A stretch of DNA of 13,193 bases from Chloroflexota bacterium (GTDB lineage Bacteria; Chloroflexota; Dehalococcoidia; DSTF01; RBG-16-68-14), in contig JADFRJ010000044.1 of the NCBI GenBank assembly GCA_022561355.1, positions 1-13,193 on the forward strand. Direction: 5' to 3'. A program made the translations under genes and the position numbers. This document shows, in pieces, positions 12,312 to 13,193 of this stretch. Under the pieces are notes generated by a model that made no database searches, was not told the origin of the DNA, and worked only from the letters and a program-made list of their open reading frames with translations. Position 1 is the stretch's first letter; each line of letters starts with the position of its first letter.

Positions 12312-12337
12312 CCAGCCCAACGCCGGTCGCTAGATAG

Positions 12338-12367
12338 AGAGAGGGCGCCGGCATCGGCGCCCTCTCT
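12338..12367. terminator. 13-bp hairpin between convergent genes
   Basis: AGAGAGGGCGCCG (12338-12350) and CGGCGCCCTCTCT (12355-12367) pair perfectly around GCAT. It lies 26 bases after the lipoprotein stop and 20 bases after the convergent dockerin-protein stop, so it can serve both directions. No T tract follows on either strand. Confidence 0.75.
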
Positions 12368-12387
12368 GACAGTTCGTTGCTCCGCCG

Positions 12388-13193
12388 CTAGAACCCGAGC
12401 CAGCTCCAGAAGACTCCGCTTGGCGCGCCCGGGAAGGTATCGATCAGGCCGGCGGAAAACTGGAGGATCAGCGAGGCGTCCAGCGGGTCGATGACGCCAT
12501 CGCCGTTGACGTCCGCGACGTTCGGGAACGGCATGTCGGCGATGCCTGCCGTCTCGAACAGCACCCAGAGCGAGTCCAGCGGGTCGATGACGGTGTCGCC
12601 GTTCACGTCGCCCAGGTCAGGTTTCTCCGGGTCTGGCCTTTCCGTCGGTTCGCCGAAGTTCCACGCGCTTGCGGTGGAGGTGTGGACGGTGAGCTGGATA
12701 TCGCCTTCGGCGGTGCCGGTGAGGGTGTTGCGCTTGGCGACACACGGGTCCGGCGAGGCCTTGCCCGATGCGCCCGTGCAGTTCGGCACGAGGATGCCGC
12801 CCTTGAAGAGCGGCAGGTTAGCCGCGGTGACACCGTCTGGGATGATCGATTCGTCCAGCAGGAACTGGATGATCAGTGGGAACTGCACCGTGCCGGCGGG
12901 CGCGCTGATGTTGGCCTGCTGGCCGAAGAGGTGGAAGCCGGACGGGTCCGAATGCACGATCAAATTCTCGGTGATTGTTACCTTGCCGCCGACGGGCAGC
13001 GTCACCGACGTCTCCAGCGGGTCGTCAGGTGAGGCGTTAAAGCCGGTCGTCACCACGCCGCCAGGCAGCACCACGCCGTGGGCCGAGTCCAGCGGCGCCG
13101 GTGTTGGCGTAATCGTCGGCGTGTTCGTCTCGGTCGGCGTCGGCGTCTTTGTCGGCGTGTTCGTCTCGGTCGTCGTCTCCGTCTCCGTGGTCG
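12388..13193 (-). CDS. dockerin-type surface protein with Thr/Pro linker (5' part outside the window)
   Basis: The frame is open from the stop at 12388-12390 to the window edge, so the N-terminus is missing and a GTG at 13072-13074 is not the likely start. The visible N-terminal part is a Thr/Pro/Glu linker (repeats of T-E-T-N-T-P-T) encoded by 13100-13193. It is followed by a beta-rich domain of about 150 residues that I do not recognise, with a Cys pair (N-C-T-G ... D-P-C-V). The C-terminal part has two dockerin type I loops, D-V-N-G-D-T-V-I-D-P-L-D and D-V-N-G-D-G-V-I-D-P-L-D, both with complete Ca ligands, then A-S-L-I-L-Q-F-S-A-G-L-I. This tail is the same type as in the NHL protein. The protein ends in a short aromatic tail (V-F-W-S-W-L-G-F). 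Confidence 0.8.
   Translation of the reverse strand, partial: TTETETTTETNTPTKTPTPTETNTPTITPTPAPLDSAHGVVLPGGVVTTGFNASPDDPLETSVTLPVGGKVTITENLIVHSDPSGFHLFGQQANISAPAGTVQFPLIIQFLLDESIIPDGVTAANLPLFKGGILVPNCTGASGKASPDPCVAKRNTLTGTAEGDIQLTVHTSTASAWNFGEPTERPDPEKPDLGDVNGDTVIDPLDSLWVLFETAGIADMPFPNVADVNGDGVIDPLDASLILQFSAGLIDTFPGAPSGVFWSWLGF

Noticed and set aside
11112..12320. 402-residue - strand open frame opposite the lipoprotein gene
   Set aside because: Shadow frame of the PD40 repeats; composition is typical of an antisense high-GC frame, and the sense protein has clear motifs.
13100..13193. Repetitive sequence resembling a short tandem array
   Set aside because: It is Thr/Pro/Glu-rich linker coding sequence in frame with the dockerin protein, not a CRISPR or intergenic repeat.

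Overview
The window looks like a chromosomal segment of a high-GC, monoderm-like environmental bacterium, most likely a member of the Chloroflexota (Dehalococcoidia-like). This rests on inference from gene content: two class F sortases, a DUF3105 membrane protein, dockerin-type C-terminal domains with the repeated pattern D-P-x-D-A-x-L-I-L-Q-F-x-A-G-L, weak Shine-Dalgarno sites, several non-ATG starts, and -10 boxes very close to start codons. No rRNA or other phylogenetic marker that would settle the placement is present.

Left part (1-4649) is housekeeping. On the + strand run the tail of a gene that may be thiL, then tsaE, tsaB, ndk and a YhbS-type GNAT acetyltransferase, tightly packed with stop/start overlaps. 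Convergent to them is rsfS (Iojap, ribosomal silencing factor). rsfS and mnmA (tRNA 2-thiouridylase) diverge from an 81-bp intergenic region carrying two copies of an 11-bp palindromic box. After mnmA come two small single-pass membrane proteins, the second with a YtxH-like domain.

Middle part (4671-8760) has an accessory character. It holds a TfoX N-terminal-domain gene in a locally AT-richer stretch, and two tandem tRNA-Ser genes (GGA and CGA anticodons), both with encoded CCA. It then holds a 980-residue secreted NHL-repeat protein with a Thr/Pro linker and a dockerin-type tail. A 403-bp non-coding gap follows, with a broken FG-GAP/VCBS repeat fragment, a 17-bp exact copy of the 5' end of tRNA-Ser(CGA), and a perfect 18-bp hairpin. 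The two tRNA-Ser matches are direct repeats bracketing the NHL gene and the VCBS relic, which is the most suggestive sign of past insertion or rearrangement here.

Right part (8761-13193) is a cell-surface cluster. Two paralogous class F sortases flank a DUF3105 protein, all on the - strand. A short imperfect repeat of the sortase 3' region is left as a duplication scar upstream of the first sortase. Divergent from them is a lipoprotein with PD40/TolB-type propeller repeats. It converges through a 13-bp hairpin on a second Thr/Pro-linked dockerin protein that runs off the right edge. No LPXTG-like sorting signal is visible in any complete protein, so the sortase substrates lie elsewhere. I see no complete transposase, integrase, CRISPR array, phage gene or recognisable new defence system.
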